From assembly GCA_026225295.1 (NCBI GenBank), contig JAMFSN010000012.1, positions 1 through 41,318 on the forward strand: a stretch of 41,318 nucleotides of DNA, written 5' to 3'. Positions 11,473-19,302 of the stretch are shown here, in pieces. The position numbers and the translations under genes are program-made. How positions within the stretch are numbered: the first letter of the stretch is position 1; the number at the start of each line of letters is the position of its first letter. The notes under the pieces were generated by a model. It did not search any database and was not told the origin of the DNA. It worked only from the letters and a program-made list of their open reading frames with translations. The DNA comes from Frankia alni (GTDB lineage: Bacteria > Actinomycetota > Actinomycetes > Frankiales > Frankiaceae).

Positions 11473-11558
11473 GAGACGACCTCCCGCCGATCGGCGGTCC
11501 CCCCGGAGGACACCGCCCGCAGTTCAACCTGACCGCATTCTCGACTATTCCGCTAGAC

Positions 11559-12989
11559 ATGGGGCATCATCCGCTGGTGAGGGCCCTCGGCGGCCCTACC
11601 TCCCGACCCGTCGGGCCCCCCTTCGGCCCGGTTCGCCGCGGTCCGATCACGCAGGACGGAGGCGTCACGACCATCAAGCCCACCCCGCCGCCCGAATCGA
11701 CGACGCCGCCCACGGCGCTGCCCGCGAAGCCGCCCGCGAAACCGCCCACGACGCTGCCCGAGCACGGCACCGCGCCGGCCGACGTGCTGGCCCGGCTGCG
11801 CGCGAACCGCCACGACGATGCGCCGTGGCGCGCGGGTCGGATCTTCAGCCTCATCTACCACCCGGACGATCCCCTCCTGGAGGAGCTGCTCGAGGCGGTC
11901 AGCCGCGAGTACCTCGCCGAGAATGCGCTGAACCCGTTCCGCTTCCCGAGCCTCGCCCGGCTCGAGCAGGAGGCTGCCGATCTGGTCTCCGGCCTGCTCC
12001 ACGGGCCGTCCGGGACGGGCGGACTCACCTCCGGCGGCACCGAGTCGATCTTCGTGGCGGTTTCCGTGGCCCGGGCGGTCGCCCTTGAGCGCGGGATCGC
12101 CGAGCCGGAGATCGTGACCGCCCGCACCGCCCATCCGGCCTTCGCCAAGGCCTGTCACCTGTTGGGGGTGCGGCAGATCCGGGTCGAGGTGACCTCTGAC
12201 CTACGCGCCGACGCGGACGCGATCGCGGCGGCGATCGGGCCGGCCACGGCCATGGTCGTGGCCAGCGCGCCCTGCTATCCGTACGGCGTCGTCGACCCGG
12301 TGCCGGCCATCGCCGCGGCCGCCGCGGCGGCCGGGATCCTCTGCCACGTCGACGCCTGCCTCGGCGGTCTGCTGCTGCCCTTCTGGGAGAAGCTGGGCGA
12401 ACCCGTGCCGCCCTGGGACTTCCGGGTCCCCGGCGTGACCAGCATCAGCGCCGACATCCACAAGTACGGGTACAGCTTCAAGGGCGCCTCCGCCCTGCTG
12501 TGGCGGGACGGCGACCTGGCCTTCAAACGGGTCTGGTTCGACGACGGCATCTGGGGTGGCGGTCTCTACGCGACCGCGACGCCCGCCGGAACCCGCCCCG
12601 CCCCGCCGATCGCGGGGGCCTGGGCGGCGCTGCACTACCACGGCGTGGACGGCTACCTGGACAAGGCGCGGGCCGTCCGCGACGCGACGCGACGGCTGAT
12701 CGCCGGGATCGAGGCCATCGACGGACTGCGGCTCACCACCCGCCCGGACGCGGCGGTGTTCCAGTTCTCCAGCGACGACGTCGATCTGAGCGCGGTCGCC
12801 GACGTCCTGGAGGCGCGGCAGTGGTGGCTCAACCGCCAGCCCGGCGGTCTGCACCTGATGGTCTCGCCGTACCACGTCCACATCGTCGACGAGCTGCTCG
12901 ACGAACTGCGGGCCGCGGTCGAGACGGTCCGGGCCGGCCGGCGCAGCCAGGGCGTCGCCGCGACCTACGCCGGGCCCTCGGTTCTGTAG
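11559..12989 (+). CDS. PLP-dependent group II decarboxylase / S1P-lyase-like protein
   Basis: Fold-type I PLP enzyme, up to 476 residues. SGGTESIFVA binds the cofactor phosphate, HVDACLGG supplies the pyridine-N aspartate (D265) and SADIHKYGYSFKG the Schiff-base lysine (K302). This pattern is that of the glutamate/aromatic decarboxylase and sphingosine-phosphate lyase group; the HKYGYSFKG form leans to the lyase-like branch common in actinobacteria. The first 70 residues are Pro/Thr/Ala-rich, unlike the family, so the true start may lie downstream; a GGACGGAGG ribosome-site-like sequence (about 11652) precedes an ATC codon but no ATG or GTG. Substrate uncertain: amino acid or phosphorylated amino alcohol. 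Divergent from the monooxygenase operon. Confidence 0.87.
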   Translation: MGHHPLVRALGGPTSRPVGPPFGPVRRGPITQDGGVTTIKPTPPPESTTPPTALPAKPPAKPPTTLPEHGTAPADVLARLRANRHDDAPWRAGRIFSLIYHPDDPLLEELLEAVSREYLAENALNPFRFPSLARLEQEAADLVSGLLHGPSGTGGLTSGGTESIFVAVSVARAVALERGIAEPEIVTARTAHPAFAKACHLLGVRQIRVEVTSDLRADADAIAAAIGPATAMVVASAPCYPYGVVDPVPAIAAAAAAAGILCHVDACLGGLLLPFWEKLGEPVPPWDFRVPGVTSISADIHKYGYSFKGASALLWRDGDLAFKRVWFDDGIWGGGLYATATPAGTRPAPPIAGAWAALHYHGVDGYLDKARAVRDATRRLIAGIEAIDGLRLTTRPDAAVFQFSSDDVDLSAVADVLEARQWWLNRQPGGLHLMVSPYHVHIVDELLDELRAAVETVRAGRRSQGVAATYAGPSVL

Positions 12990-13034
12990 CCGGAGCCGTC
13001 GTCGTGGGCCCGGCGGGGGTGCGGGGGCGTCAGC

Positions 13035-13183
13035 GTCAGCGGGCCAAAGCTGGCATGGTCAGCGCACGTTTCACGCACGTTGACCATGCCAGCTTCCGGA
13101 AAAGCGCAGCTCGTCAGCGTCGCCGTACGTCCCTAGACGCGCCCACGACGACAGTCTCGAGCGCCCTCGCAAGTGTCATCCTC
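13035..13183. repeat. Long GTCAGCG-family element, copy 1
   Basis: Begins GTCAGCGGGCCAAAG and ends near GTCATCCTCC. Its central 13098-13144 block (GCGCAGCTCGTCAGCGTCGC, then CGTACGTCCCTAGACGCGCC) is nearly identical to 13485-13529. It contains a long hairpin: AAGCTGGCATGGTCAGCG (13047-13064) against CGTTGACCATGCCAGCTT (13078-13095), 17 Watson-Crick pairs and one G-T pair around a 13-nt loop. Confidence 0.9.
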
Positions 13184-13419
13184 CCCGCGCGCTGTAGCCG
13201 ACGCCGAACCTGCCAAATCGACGTCGACCGGCACCGACCCGGGCCTCGAACCGCCGCAGCCAAACCAGCCCGGGCCGACCCGCGGACCGACCGCGCCAAC
13301 GTACGTTCCAAGGGACGCTGACGACGACGCGACCCGGGAACGTCCCGCCCGCGGCGCCTGAGCTTGCGGTGGGCCCTCGTCCGGGACGCCCGATCGGCCG
13401 AGGCGGCCCGGACGGCGGG

Positions 13420-13557
13420 GTCAGCGGGCCAAAGTCGACCTAGTCAGCGCACGTCTCCTGCACGCTGACAAAGCCACTTGCCGGGAAAGCGCAGCTCGTC
13501 AGCGTCGCCGTACGTCCCTAGACGCGCCCCCGAGGCCCTCGCAGCTGTCATCGTCCG
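13420..13557. repeat. Long GTCAGCG-family element, copy 2
   Basis: Same orientation as copy 1: identical first 15 bases GTCAGCGGGCCAAAG, nearly identical 45-bp block at 13485-13529, and similar end GTCATCGTCC. The long hairpin has decayed but its inner core GTCAGCG (13443-13449) / CGCTGAC (13463-13469) remains perfect. Confidence 0.9.
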
Positions 13558-13582
13558 GCGTGACTAACCAGCAACCGGCCGT

Positions 13583-14440
13583 TCAGCGGGTGCTCGGGTC
13601 GGCGAACCGGTGCAGCAACCGCAGCAGGCTGTCAAAGACGATGCCCAGCACCGAGATGGCCAGGATGCCGCTCAGCACGAGGGGCGTCTGGAGGTTCACC
13701 CCCGCGTTGTTGATCACATAGCCGAGCCCGCTGGTCGCGGCGATCAGCTCGACGGCGACGATGCTGGTCCACGCGCCGCCCATGGCCAGCCGCATGCCGG
13801 TGATGATCGGCGGCAGGGCGCTGCGCAGCCGGACCGTGAGCAGCGCCCACAGCGGCGACGCGCCGAGGCTCCGGCTGGCCTGGATCAGTTCGGGCGGGAC
13901 CGCGTCGAGCGCGGCGACCGTCGCGATGATCATTACCGGGACGACCCCGACGATGATGAGGATGAACTTGGGCGTCTCGCCGATCCCGAACCAGACGATG
14001 AACAGCGGGATGAAGGCGAGCGGCGGCAGCGGCCGGGTGATCTCGATCAGCGGGTCCAGCACGTACCGCACGATCCGGATCGACGCCATCACCCCGCCGA
14101 CCACCACCCCGATCACCACTCCGGCCGCCCAGCCGGCCAGGATGCGGGCCCCGCTGACCAAAGCGTGCTGCCACAGGGTCTTGCCCTGGGCAGCGGGGTA
14201 TTTCTGGAACAGGTAATGCCAGAACGTGCTCACCGTCTTCTGGACCGACGGCAGGATCACCGGGTCGTCCTTGAGGTAGGAGACCAGCTCCCAGATCGCC
14301 GCGGCCAGGACCAGGCCCAGGAGCCCGTAGGCCAGCCGCCGCCAGGAGAACGACTGGGTCCGCCCGGCGGCCAGCGCGAGTTGCGGTGGGGCGGCGGCCG
14401 GGCCCGCGGCGCCGGTGGGGGTCTCGGAGGTGGTTGCCAT
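13583..14440 (-). CDS. ABC transporter permease, nitrate/sulfonate/taurine type
   Basis: 285-residue inner-membrane permease of the SsuC/TauC/NrtB group. A hydrophilic N-terminus is followed by about six membrane segments (first at RLAYGLLGLVLAAAIWELV, then VSGARILAGWAAGVVIGVVV). The coupling-helix region ELIQASRSLGASPLWALLTVRLRSALPPIITGMRLAMG is the typical EAA loop contacting the ATPase. The gene start ATG 14440 overlaps the upstream ATPase stop by one base (TGATG), so it is translationally coupled. Last gene of the binding protein-ATPase-permease operon. Substrate class (sulfonate, taurine, nitrate or thiamine precursor) is inferred from family resemblance only. Confidence 0.93.
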   Translation of the reverse strand: MATTSETPTGAAGPAAAPPQLALAAGRTQSFSWRRLAYGLLGLVLAAAIWELVSYLKDDPVILPSVQKTVSTFWHYLFQKYPAAQGKTLWQHALVSGARILAGWAAGVVIGVVVGGVMASIRIVRYVLDPLIEITRPLPPLAFIPLFIVWFGIGETPKFILIIVGVVPVMIIATVAALDAVPPELIQASRSLGASPLWALLTVRLRSALPPIITGMRLAMGGAWTSIVAVELIAATSGLGYVINNAGVNLQTPLVLSGILAISVLGIVFDSLLRLLHRFADPSTR

Positions 14441-15363
14441 CAGTGCGCACCTTCCCCGGCGGAGCGGTCGGCGTGGCCGACGGCGGGCCCGACGCCGGCC
14501 ACGCGGCCCGCGCCATCGCCGCCGTCGCCGCCGTCGCCGTCGTCGCCGTCGCCGTCGTGATGTTCAGCTTCGAGGGCTTCCCGGATCCGTCGTTTGAGCC
14601 GGACGAACTCCAGGGTCTCGGTGTCCGCGATGCTGCGCGGGCGGGGCAGGTCGACGTCGATGATCGCCCGGGTCCGCCCCGGGCTGCCGGACATGACGCA
14701 CACCCGGTCGCCCAGCAGGGCCGCCTCCTCGACGTCGTGGGTCACGAAGACGATCGTGGTCCGTTCCCGTTGCCACAGGTCGAGCAGGAAGCGCTGCATG
14801 GCGACGCGGGTGATCGCGTCGAGCGCCCCGAACGGCTCGTCCATCAGCAGGAGCCGCGGCCGGTTGACCAGGACCCTCGCGAACGCGGCCCGGTGGCGCA
14901 TGCCGCCGGACAGTTCGTGCGGGTAGGCCTCCCGGGCGTCGGCCAGCCCGACGGTCCCGAGCAGTTCGACGGCTCGGGCCCGGGCCTCGGCGTCGAGCTG
15001 GTGGCGGGCCCGCGGCCCGTAGAGCACGTTGTCGAGCGTGGTCAGCCACGGGAACAACATCGGCGTCTGGAACAGCACGCCCCGGTCGGGCCCGGGACCG
15101 GTGACGGGTTGGCCGTCGGCCAGCACCTGGCCGGCGTCCGGTCGCGAGAAGCCGGCCAGCATGTTCAGCAACGTCGACTTGCCGCACCCGGACGGTCCCA
15201 GCAGGCAGAGGAACTCGCCGGGGGCCACCGTGAGGTCGAAGCCGTCGAGCGCGAGCCGGCCCGGCGCGCGCCGGGAGCGACCGGCGAACTGCTTGCGAAC
15301 GCCGACGATCTCGACCGCCGGGCGGGTCGTCGGGCCCGCCTCGGCCTGCTGGGGAACGGTCAT
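14440..15363 (-). CDS. ABC transporter ATP-binding protein, SsuB/TauB type
   Basis: 307-residue ATPase. Walker A GPSGCGKST, Q-loop VLFQTPMLFPWLT, signature LSGGMRHRAAFARVL, Walker B LLLMDEPFGALD and H-loop FVTHDVEEA are all intact; the signature is LSGGM rather than LSGGQ. The MLFPWLTTLDNV stretch is characteristic of nitrate/sulfonate/taurine importers. The C-terminus carries an Asp-Gly-rich tail encoded by a run of GTC/GCC-like triplets (14521-14565, seen on the plus strand), absent from most relatives and probably disordered. Overlaps the binding-protein gene by 4 bp (ATGA) and the permease by 1 bp. Confidence 0.95.
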   Translation of the reverse strand: MTVPQQAEAGPTTRPAVEIVGVRKQFAGRSRRAPGRLALDGFDLTVAPGEFLCLLGPSGCGKSTLLNMLAGFSRPDAGQVLADGQPVTGPGPDRGVLFQTPMLFPWLTTLDNVLYGPRARHQLDAEARARAVELLGTVGLADAREAYPHELSGGMRHRAAFARVLVNRPRLLLMDEPFGALDAITRVAMQRFLLDLWQRERTTIVFVTHDVEEAALLGDRVCVMSGSPGRTRAIIDVDLPRPRSIADTETLEFVRLKRRIREALEAEHHDGDGDDGDGGDGGDGAGRVAGVGPAVGHADRSAGEGAH

Positions 15364-16445
15364 CCTGCGCAGTTGTCCTTGACGGCCTGCTCGACGTAGC
15401 TCGAGTCGAGGTGGGAGGTGATCTGGTCGATGGTCGGCACGGAGGTGACCCGGCCCTGGTCCTTGAGGAACTGGCCGGTCAGCGCGTACGCCTTGGCGAT
15501 CTGCCCGTCGGCCAGGGTCCCGCCGGAGGACTTGAACCAGGACAGCTCGTCCGTGGCCGTGACGAACGGAATGATCTTCGTGGCGGCGACGGCCTGGTCA
15601 GCCGGGGAACCCACCAGCTTGGAGGCGTTACCGATGTAGGTGTCGGCCTGGGGGCCGGCGCTGATCGCCTGCGCGTGCATGGTCTGGCAGACGAACTGCT
15701 GGACGACGTCCTTGTGCGCGGCCGCGAAGGCGTCGGTCACGGCCAGGACGTTGAGCGACGGGAAGCCGAGCCTGGCGATCTGCTGGGCGGTCACGACCTG
15801 CCGACCACTGTTGTTCTTCTCCAGGTCGAGGGCCTGGGCGATCTCGACGTAGGCCCCGTCGATGCGGTGGGCCTTGAACGCGGCCTCGACGGCCGCCTCG
15901 CTCGGGAAGCCGACCACCTTCGTCTTGCCGGTCAGGCCCTGCTTGGACAGCCAGCCGCGGATCTCGAAGTCCTCCGACGAGCCCTGCAGGTCGCCCACCG
16001 TCTTGCCGGCCAGGTCGCTGTTGGCCTTGATCTTCGGGCCGACGATCAGCTGGGCGGCGTCGAAGTACTCGGCGTAGATGACCTTGAGCTTGGTGTTGTT
16101 GGCGATCGCGCCCACGACCGGCGGGTTGCCGACGCCCGAGACGAACGGGAACGCGCCGCCCCGCAGCTCGGCCAGGCCCTCCACGCCGGAGTCGATCGGC
16201 TTGAGCTTGATCTTCCCGTTGATCTTGGAGGCGAGGTCGCTGTTGCCGGCGATCAGCACCTCGGGGCCGATCGTCGCACTCTGGAAGTAGCCCACCCCGA
16301 CCGAGGTGCTGGCTCCGGAGGCCGACGAGCTGGTCGGGCCGGCCGCTGCCGACGACCCGGACGAACCGGATGATGACGACCCGCAGGCCGCCACGGTGAG
16401 AGCGGCGGCGACGCCGAGGGACATACCGAGCAAGGTCTTGCGCAT
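15360..16445 (-). CDS. ABC substrate-binding lipoprotein, sulfonate/taurine/nitrate type
   Basis: 361-residue lipoprotein: signal peptide MRKTLLGMSLGVAAAL, lipobox LTVAAC with lipidated C21, then a Ser/Gly/Ala linker. The mature domain matches the NMT1/TauA-like two-lobe fold: VGVGYFQSATIGPEVLIAG, a GGAFPFVSGVGNPPVV ligand-loop region, LKVIYAEYFDAAQLIV, DLAGKTVGDLQGSSEDF and RIDGAYVEIAQALDLE. The YAEYFDAAQLIV and aromatic-poor pocket recall taurine or sulfonate receptors. First gene of the operon, ATG 16445 with AGGAG eleven bases upstream, overlapping the ATPase gene by ATGA. Confidence 0.93.
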   Translation of the reverse strand: MRKTLLGMSLGVAAALTVAACGSSSSGSSGSSAAAGPTSSSASGASTSVGVGYFQSATIGPEVLIAGNSDLASKINGKIKLKPIDSGVEGLAELRGGAFPFVSGVGNPPVVGAIANNTKLKVIYAEYFDAAQLIVGPKIKANSDLAGKTVGDLQGSSEDFEIRGWLSKQGLTGKTKVVGFPSEAAVEAAFKAHRIDGAYVEIAQALDLEKNNSGRQVVTAQQIARLGFPSLNVLAVTDAFAAAHKDVVQQFVCQTMHAQAISAGPQADTYIGNASKLVGSPADQAVAATKIIPFVTATDELSWFKSSGGTLADGQIAKAYALTGQFLKDQGRVTSVPTIDQITSHLDSSYVEQAVKDNCAG

Positions 16446-16851
16446 AGCGGACGGTTCTCCTGATGGGACCAGGTCGGCCGCGGCCGGAGCCGGAGCGGAC
16501 TGTGCGAGAGGCGAGCCAGGGACCCTGGGTCACCGTCGGGCGGCCCGCGCGGGTTGCGACGGCGGGCAGCCGGAGTGCGGCGTATCAGCGCCGGGCGGCG
16601 CAACACATCATGTTCGTGACGCGCCCGAGATCCACATGACGCCGACGCGTCCCTCTGAACCCGGTCATCACAACCACACCATCTAGATAGGAATAGTGTG
16701 TGTCAAATCCGTGCTGACCTGGACATGTCCGCCGAGGGGTCGCGGGCCCCGTCTCCGGGGTCGGCTGGGGACCCGGCGGATCGCTGACCGCCCCGAGCGG
16801 GGCCGAGCCGGGCCGGGGCGAGGTGGACCGGCCTCCGGCCCGGCGGCCCGA
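16446..16851. other. Upstream region of the ABC operon
   Basis: 406 bp without a credible gene. It should hold the promoter of the ABC importer operon. The only AT-rich patch is around 16675-16710, with an imperfect palindrome (listed separately). The rest is GC-rich with no clear structure. Confidence 0.5.
16675..16700 (-). promoter_or_regulatory. Imperfect palindrome, possible operator/promoter of ABC operon
   Basis: CACACCAT at the left and ATAGTGTG at the right end form an imperfect 26-bp dyad around an AT-rich centre containing CTAGATAG, 230 nt before the binding-protein start. On the minus strand the centre offers a TATCTAGAT-like -10. Weak evidence: composition and symmetry only. Confidence 0.28.
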
Positions 16852-17442
16852 TCAGGGCGTGGCGGCACCGTCCGGCCGCGTGTCCCAGCCGTGAAACAGC
16901 GAGCGGTCCCCCGCGACCCAGGCTTCGCGGAGACCCGGGGTGCCCAGGTCCCAGTCCGGGCGGATCTCACTCGTGGCCGCCCGCAGATCACGCCACAGGT
17001 CGTCGATCGACGGGCGACCCCAGAACCAGTAGCCGTTGTAGAGGCTGTGAATGACCCGTCCCGGTTTGAGCACCAGCGTGTGCGGGATCATCGGGTCGTT
17101 GTCGGGGTCGGTGTACTCCTGGATATCGAGGTCTTTCTGGATCGTGCGCCCGGGATCGGACAGGAAGGGCCACTGCGCGCCGACCGACGCCCGGAATTCC
17201 TGCAGCGTGTGGTGCTCATCGGTGGCAATCGTGACCAGCTGGGTGTACGCCACCGCTATTTTCGGCTGGAACGCCGCCAGTTCGAGGTGCTGCTGGTGCT
17301 CTTTCGGGCAGTAGTGGCCGCGCGAGAGCAGGAGGATCAGCGGATCGCGGCCCTGCAGTTCGCTGAGCGTACGGACGGTGCCGGTGTGGTCGGGCAGCGC
17401 GTAGTCCGGGAAGACGCCGCCGGGGGTGATATCGGAACGCAT
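16852..17442 (-). CDS. Redoxin-domain (AhpC/TSA-type) protein
   Basis: 196 residues with the thioredoxin-fold peroxiredoxin layout: GGVFPDYALPDHTGTVRTLSEL, the strand DPLILLLSRGHYCPKEHQQHL, VTIATDEHHTLQEF and WPFLSDPGRTIQKDLDIQEYT. The cysteine in RGHYCPKEHQQ sits where the peroxidatic cysteine lies in AhpC/TSA members, but the usual PxxTxxC context is replaced, so peroxidase activity is not assured. HTLVLKPGRVIHSLYNGYWFWGRPS follows the redoxin pattern, and the C-terminal 45 residues are family-specific. The GAGGCGG ribosome site lies about nine bases before ATG 17442. Monocistronic, divergent from the SnoaL gene. Confidence 0.82.
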   Translation of the reverse strand: MRSDITPGGVFPDYALPDHTGTVRTLSELQGRDPLILLLSRGHYCPKEHQQHLELAAFQPKIAVAYTQLVTIATDEHHTLQEFRASVGAQWPFLSDPGRTIQKDLDIQEYTDPDNDPMIPHTLVLKPGRVIHSLYNGYWFWGRPSIDDLWRDLRAATSEIRPDWDLGTPGLREAWVAGDRSLFHGWDTRPDGAATP

Positions 17443-17580
17443 GGGATGACCGCCTCTCGCGTGGCATCGTGGGCGCGACCCGCGCGGTGCTCGGTCGGCG
17501 GGGCCGCATCAGAGTAAGCGCGGCCCGGGGGAACGCGGCGGTCGGCCGGAAGACGGTCGGGTCGGGAGATGGGGGTTGGG

Positions 17581-18405
17581 ATGCCGTGGTTTCCGGACTT
17601 CGTCAATGCCGTGGAGCTGGCCCGCAGCCAGACCCGGACCGCGGGTCGGGCCGACCCGGTGGGGCGGTACTTCAGCGCGCTGATCAAGGGTGACGTCCAC
17701 GCTCTGGAGGCCGTGTGGCCGGGCGAGGTGGTGGTCTACGACCCCCGCGCCGGCGAGGTCCGCGGCCACCGGCCGCTGCGGCGGTTCATCCTGGCCAATC
17801 AGGCCTGGCTGGCCGAGCGCCACACCCGGATCGAGACGGTGGCCTCCACGTGTGCCGGCGGCCGGGCCGTGGTCGAGCTGCTGGCCCATCTCGACGACGA
17901 CGGGCGGGAACTGGCGTGGCCGGTGGCGGTGGTCGCCGAATCCCCCGACGATCGGTCGGTGGTGTTCCGCACGTACTGCAGCCAGTGGCCGGTCGACGGC
18001 CGGCGCCACCTTCGACCGCCGATCCTCAGGTCCGGCCCGGTCGGCGCCGGCGAGGTCATCGGCCGCTATCAGGCCGCGCTGGAGGCCGGTGACGTCGACG
18101 CGCTAGTGGCCACCTTCGCCACGGACGGGTACTTCCGGGAGCCGTTCGGCCCCCACGACACCCACCGCGGACCCGATGAGCTGCGCGCATTTTTCACCAG
18201 GCGTTTCGGGGCCGGCGGCGGCATCGGGCTGGAGCACTGCGCCGTGACCGACGACGGCGTGCGTTATGCACTGGAATACAACTGCGTCCGCTGGGGCGAC
18301 CGGGACCTCGCGCCCCAGGCGGGCATCGCCATTTATGAACGCGACCCGGACGGACTGCTGGCCGCGGCCCGCGTCTACGACGACGTCGAACCACCCGCCG
18401 GATAG
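17581..18405 (+). CDS. Protein with two SnoaL-like (NTF2-fold) domains
   Basis: 274 residues made of two tandem cone-shaped NTF2-like domains. The first (about 25-140) begins DPVGRYFSALIKGDVHALEAVW and the second (about 150-270) begins GAGEVIGRYQAALEAGDVDALVATF; each continues with the family pattern of a strand (VVVYDPRAGEVRGH; GYFREPFGPHDTHRG), a helix (LRRFI; LRAFFTRRF) and further strands. Such proteins are ligand-binding or isomerase-like; the internal duplication is the notable feature. ATG 17581 is taken, with GGGAG and GGGGGTTGGG upstream; ATG 17569 in the same frame is possible. Function unknown. Confidence 0.77.
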   Translation: MPWFPDFVNAVELARSQTRTAGRADPVGRYFSALIKGDVHALEAVWPGEVVVYDPRAGEVRGHRPLRRFILANQAWLAERHTRIETVASTCAGGRAVVELLAHLDDDGRELAWPVAVVAESPDDRSVVFRTYCSQWPVDGRRHLRPPILRSGPVGAGEVIGRYQAALEAGDVDALVATFATDGYFREPFGPHDTHRGPDELRAFFTRRFGAGGGIGLEHCAVTDDGVRYALEYNCVRWGDRDLAPQAGIAIYERDPDGLLAAARVYDDVEPPAG

Positions 18406-18509
18406 GTACAGCCCCGGCCGGGCCGGGCCGCAAGCCTCTCCCGCGGGCTCGGTATCCCCACCAGAACTGACAGTGCGAAAAAGCCGCACGAGGACAGGAG
18501 CCCCAGGTC

Positions 18510-19118
18510 GTGGACATGAAACTCGAGGTTGTGGTGGTGCCGGTCGCCGACGTGGACCGGGCCAAGAACTTCTACCTCGCGCTCGGCTGGCGGGAGGATG
18601 CCGACTTCGCCACCGGCGCGGACTTCCGGGTCGTGCAGCTGACCCCGCCGGGCTCGCCGTGCTCGGTCATCTTCGGCACCGCGGTCACCACGGCCGTCCC
18701 CGGCTCGGCGGAGGGCCTGCAGCTGGTGGTGGATGACGTCGAGGCGGCCCGCGCCGAACTGGCCAGCCACGGCGCACCGGTCAGCGAGGTCTTCCACGAC
18801 GCGGGCGGGGTCTTCCACCACGGCGGCACCGCCGGGCGGGTGGCGGGGCCGGCCGCGGACCGCCAGAGCTACGGCTCGTTCGCCTCGTTCAGCGACCCGG
18901 ACGGCAACACCTGGTTCGTCCAGGAGGTCACCACCCGCCTGCCGGGCCGCGTCACGCCCGCGCCGGCGGCCTACGACTCCGCCGCCGACCTGGCCGGGGC
19001 GCTGCGCCGCGCGGCCGCCGCGCACGGCAAGCACGAAGAGGAAACCGGCCAGGCCGACGCGAACTGGCCGGACTGGTACGCGCAGTACCTGGTCGACGAT
19101 CGGACGGGGGGCGCATGA
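18510..19118 (+). CDS. VOC/glyoxalase-fold protein
   Basis: 202 residues. A vicinal-oxygen-chelate domain (about 1-140) shows paired beta-alpha-beta-beta-beta modules: LEVVVVPVADVDRAKNFYLALGWRED, then LQLVVDDVEAARAELASHGAPVSEV and SFASFSDPDGNTWFVQEV. The C-terminal tail HGKHEEETGQADANWPDWYAQYLV is typical of a group of actinobacterial VOC proteins. The reaction is unknown (isomerase, dioxygenase or resistance-type binding protein). The GTG 18510 start has AGGAG about eleven bases upstream; ATG 18516 is an alternative. Its stop TGA overlaps the ATG of the first of three tandem micro-ORFs (ATGA at 19115-19118), which lead on to the FAD oxidoreductase gene. Confidence 0.87.
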   Translation: MDMKLEVVVVPVADVDRAKNFYLALGWREDADFATGADFRVVQLTPPGSPCSVIFGTAVTTAVPGSAEGLQLVVDDVEAARAELASHGAPVSEVFHDAGGVFHHGGTAGRVAGPAADRQSYGSFASFSDPDGNTWFVQEVTTRLPGRVTPAPAAYDSAADLAGALRRAAAAHGKHEEETGQADANWPDWYAQYLVDDRTGGA

Positions 19119-19210
19119 GCGGGCGGCGGGAGCGAGCGGGGTGCCGGCCGAGGAACGAGGTCGGCGCCGAAGTCGAGCGGGTCGCCGAGCCGCGAACGGA
19201 GGGCATATGA
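19115..19210 (+). CDS. Micro-ORF 1 of tandem repeat, 31 residues
   Basis: Encodes a basic, Arg/Glu-rich peptide beginning MSGRRERAGCRPRNEVG and ending EPRTEGI. The ATG overlaps the stop of the VOC gene and the TGA overlaps the ATG of micro-ORF 2, so translation could pass along by termination-reinitiation. No similarity to known domains. It may be translated only to keep ribosomes moving through the operon. Confidence 0.4.
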   Translation: MSGRRERAGCRPRNEVGAEVERVAEPRTEGI

Positions 19211-19302
19211 GCGGGCGGCGGGAGCGAGCGGGGTGCCGGCCGAGGAACGAGGCCGGCGCCGAAGTCGAGCGGGTCGCCGAGCCGCGAACGGAGGGCATAT
19301 GA
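19207..19302 (+). CDS. Micro-ORF 2 of tandem repeat, 31 residues
   Basis: Same length as micro-ORF 1, differing by a single Val-to-Ala change (RPRNEAG). Starts on the ATGA that ends copy 1 and ends on the ATGA that starts copy 3 (ATATGA). Confidence 0.4.
   Translation: MSGRRERAGCRPRNEAGAEVERVAEPRTEGI

Larger units (their letters stand above)
12990..13582. other. Gene-free convergent region with a duplicated element
   Basis: Lies between the stops of the PLP enzyme and the ABC permease. It consists mainly of two copies of a roughly 140-bp element (13035-13183 and 13420-13557) flanking 236 bp without recognisable genes. Within that spacer ACGTACGTTCC and GGACGCTGACGACG (about 13300-13330) look like further scraps of the same family. 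Confidence 0.7.

Noticed and set aside
13047-13095. Long hairpin considered as a simple terminator of the PLP-enzyme gene
   Set aside because: No T tract, and it is part of an element duplicated 385 bp away, so a repeat-family origin explains it better, though it may still affect transcript ends.
14521-14565. Trinucleotide-like run as a regulatory repeat
   Set aside because: It lies inside the ATPase gene and simply encodes an Asp/Gly tail.
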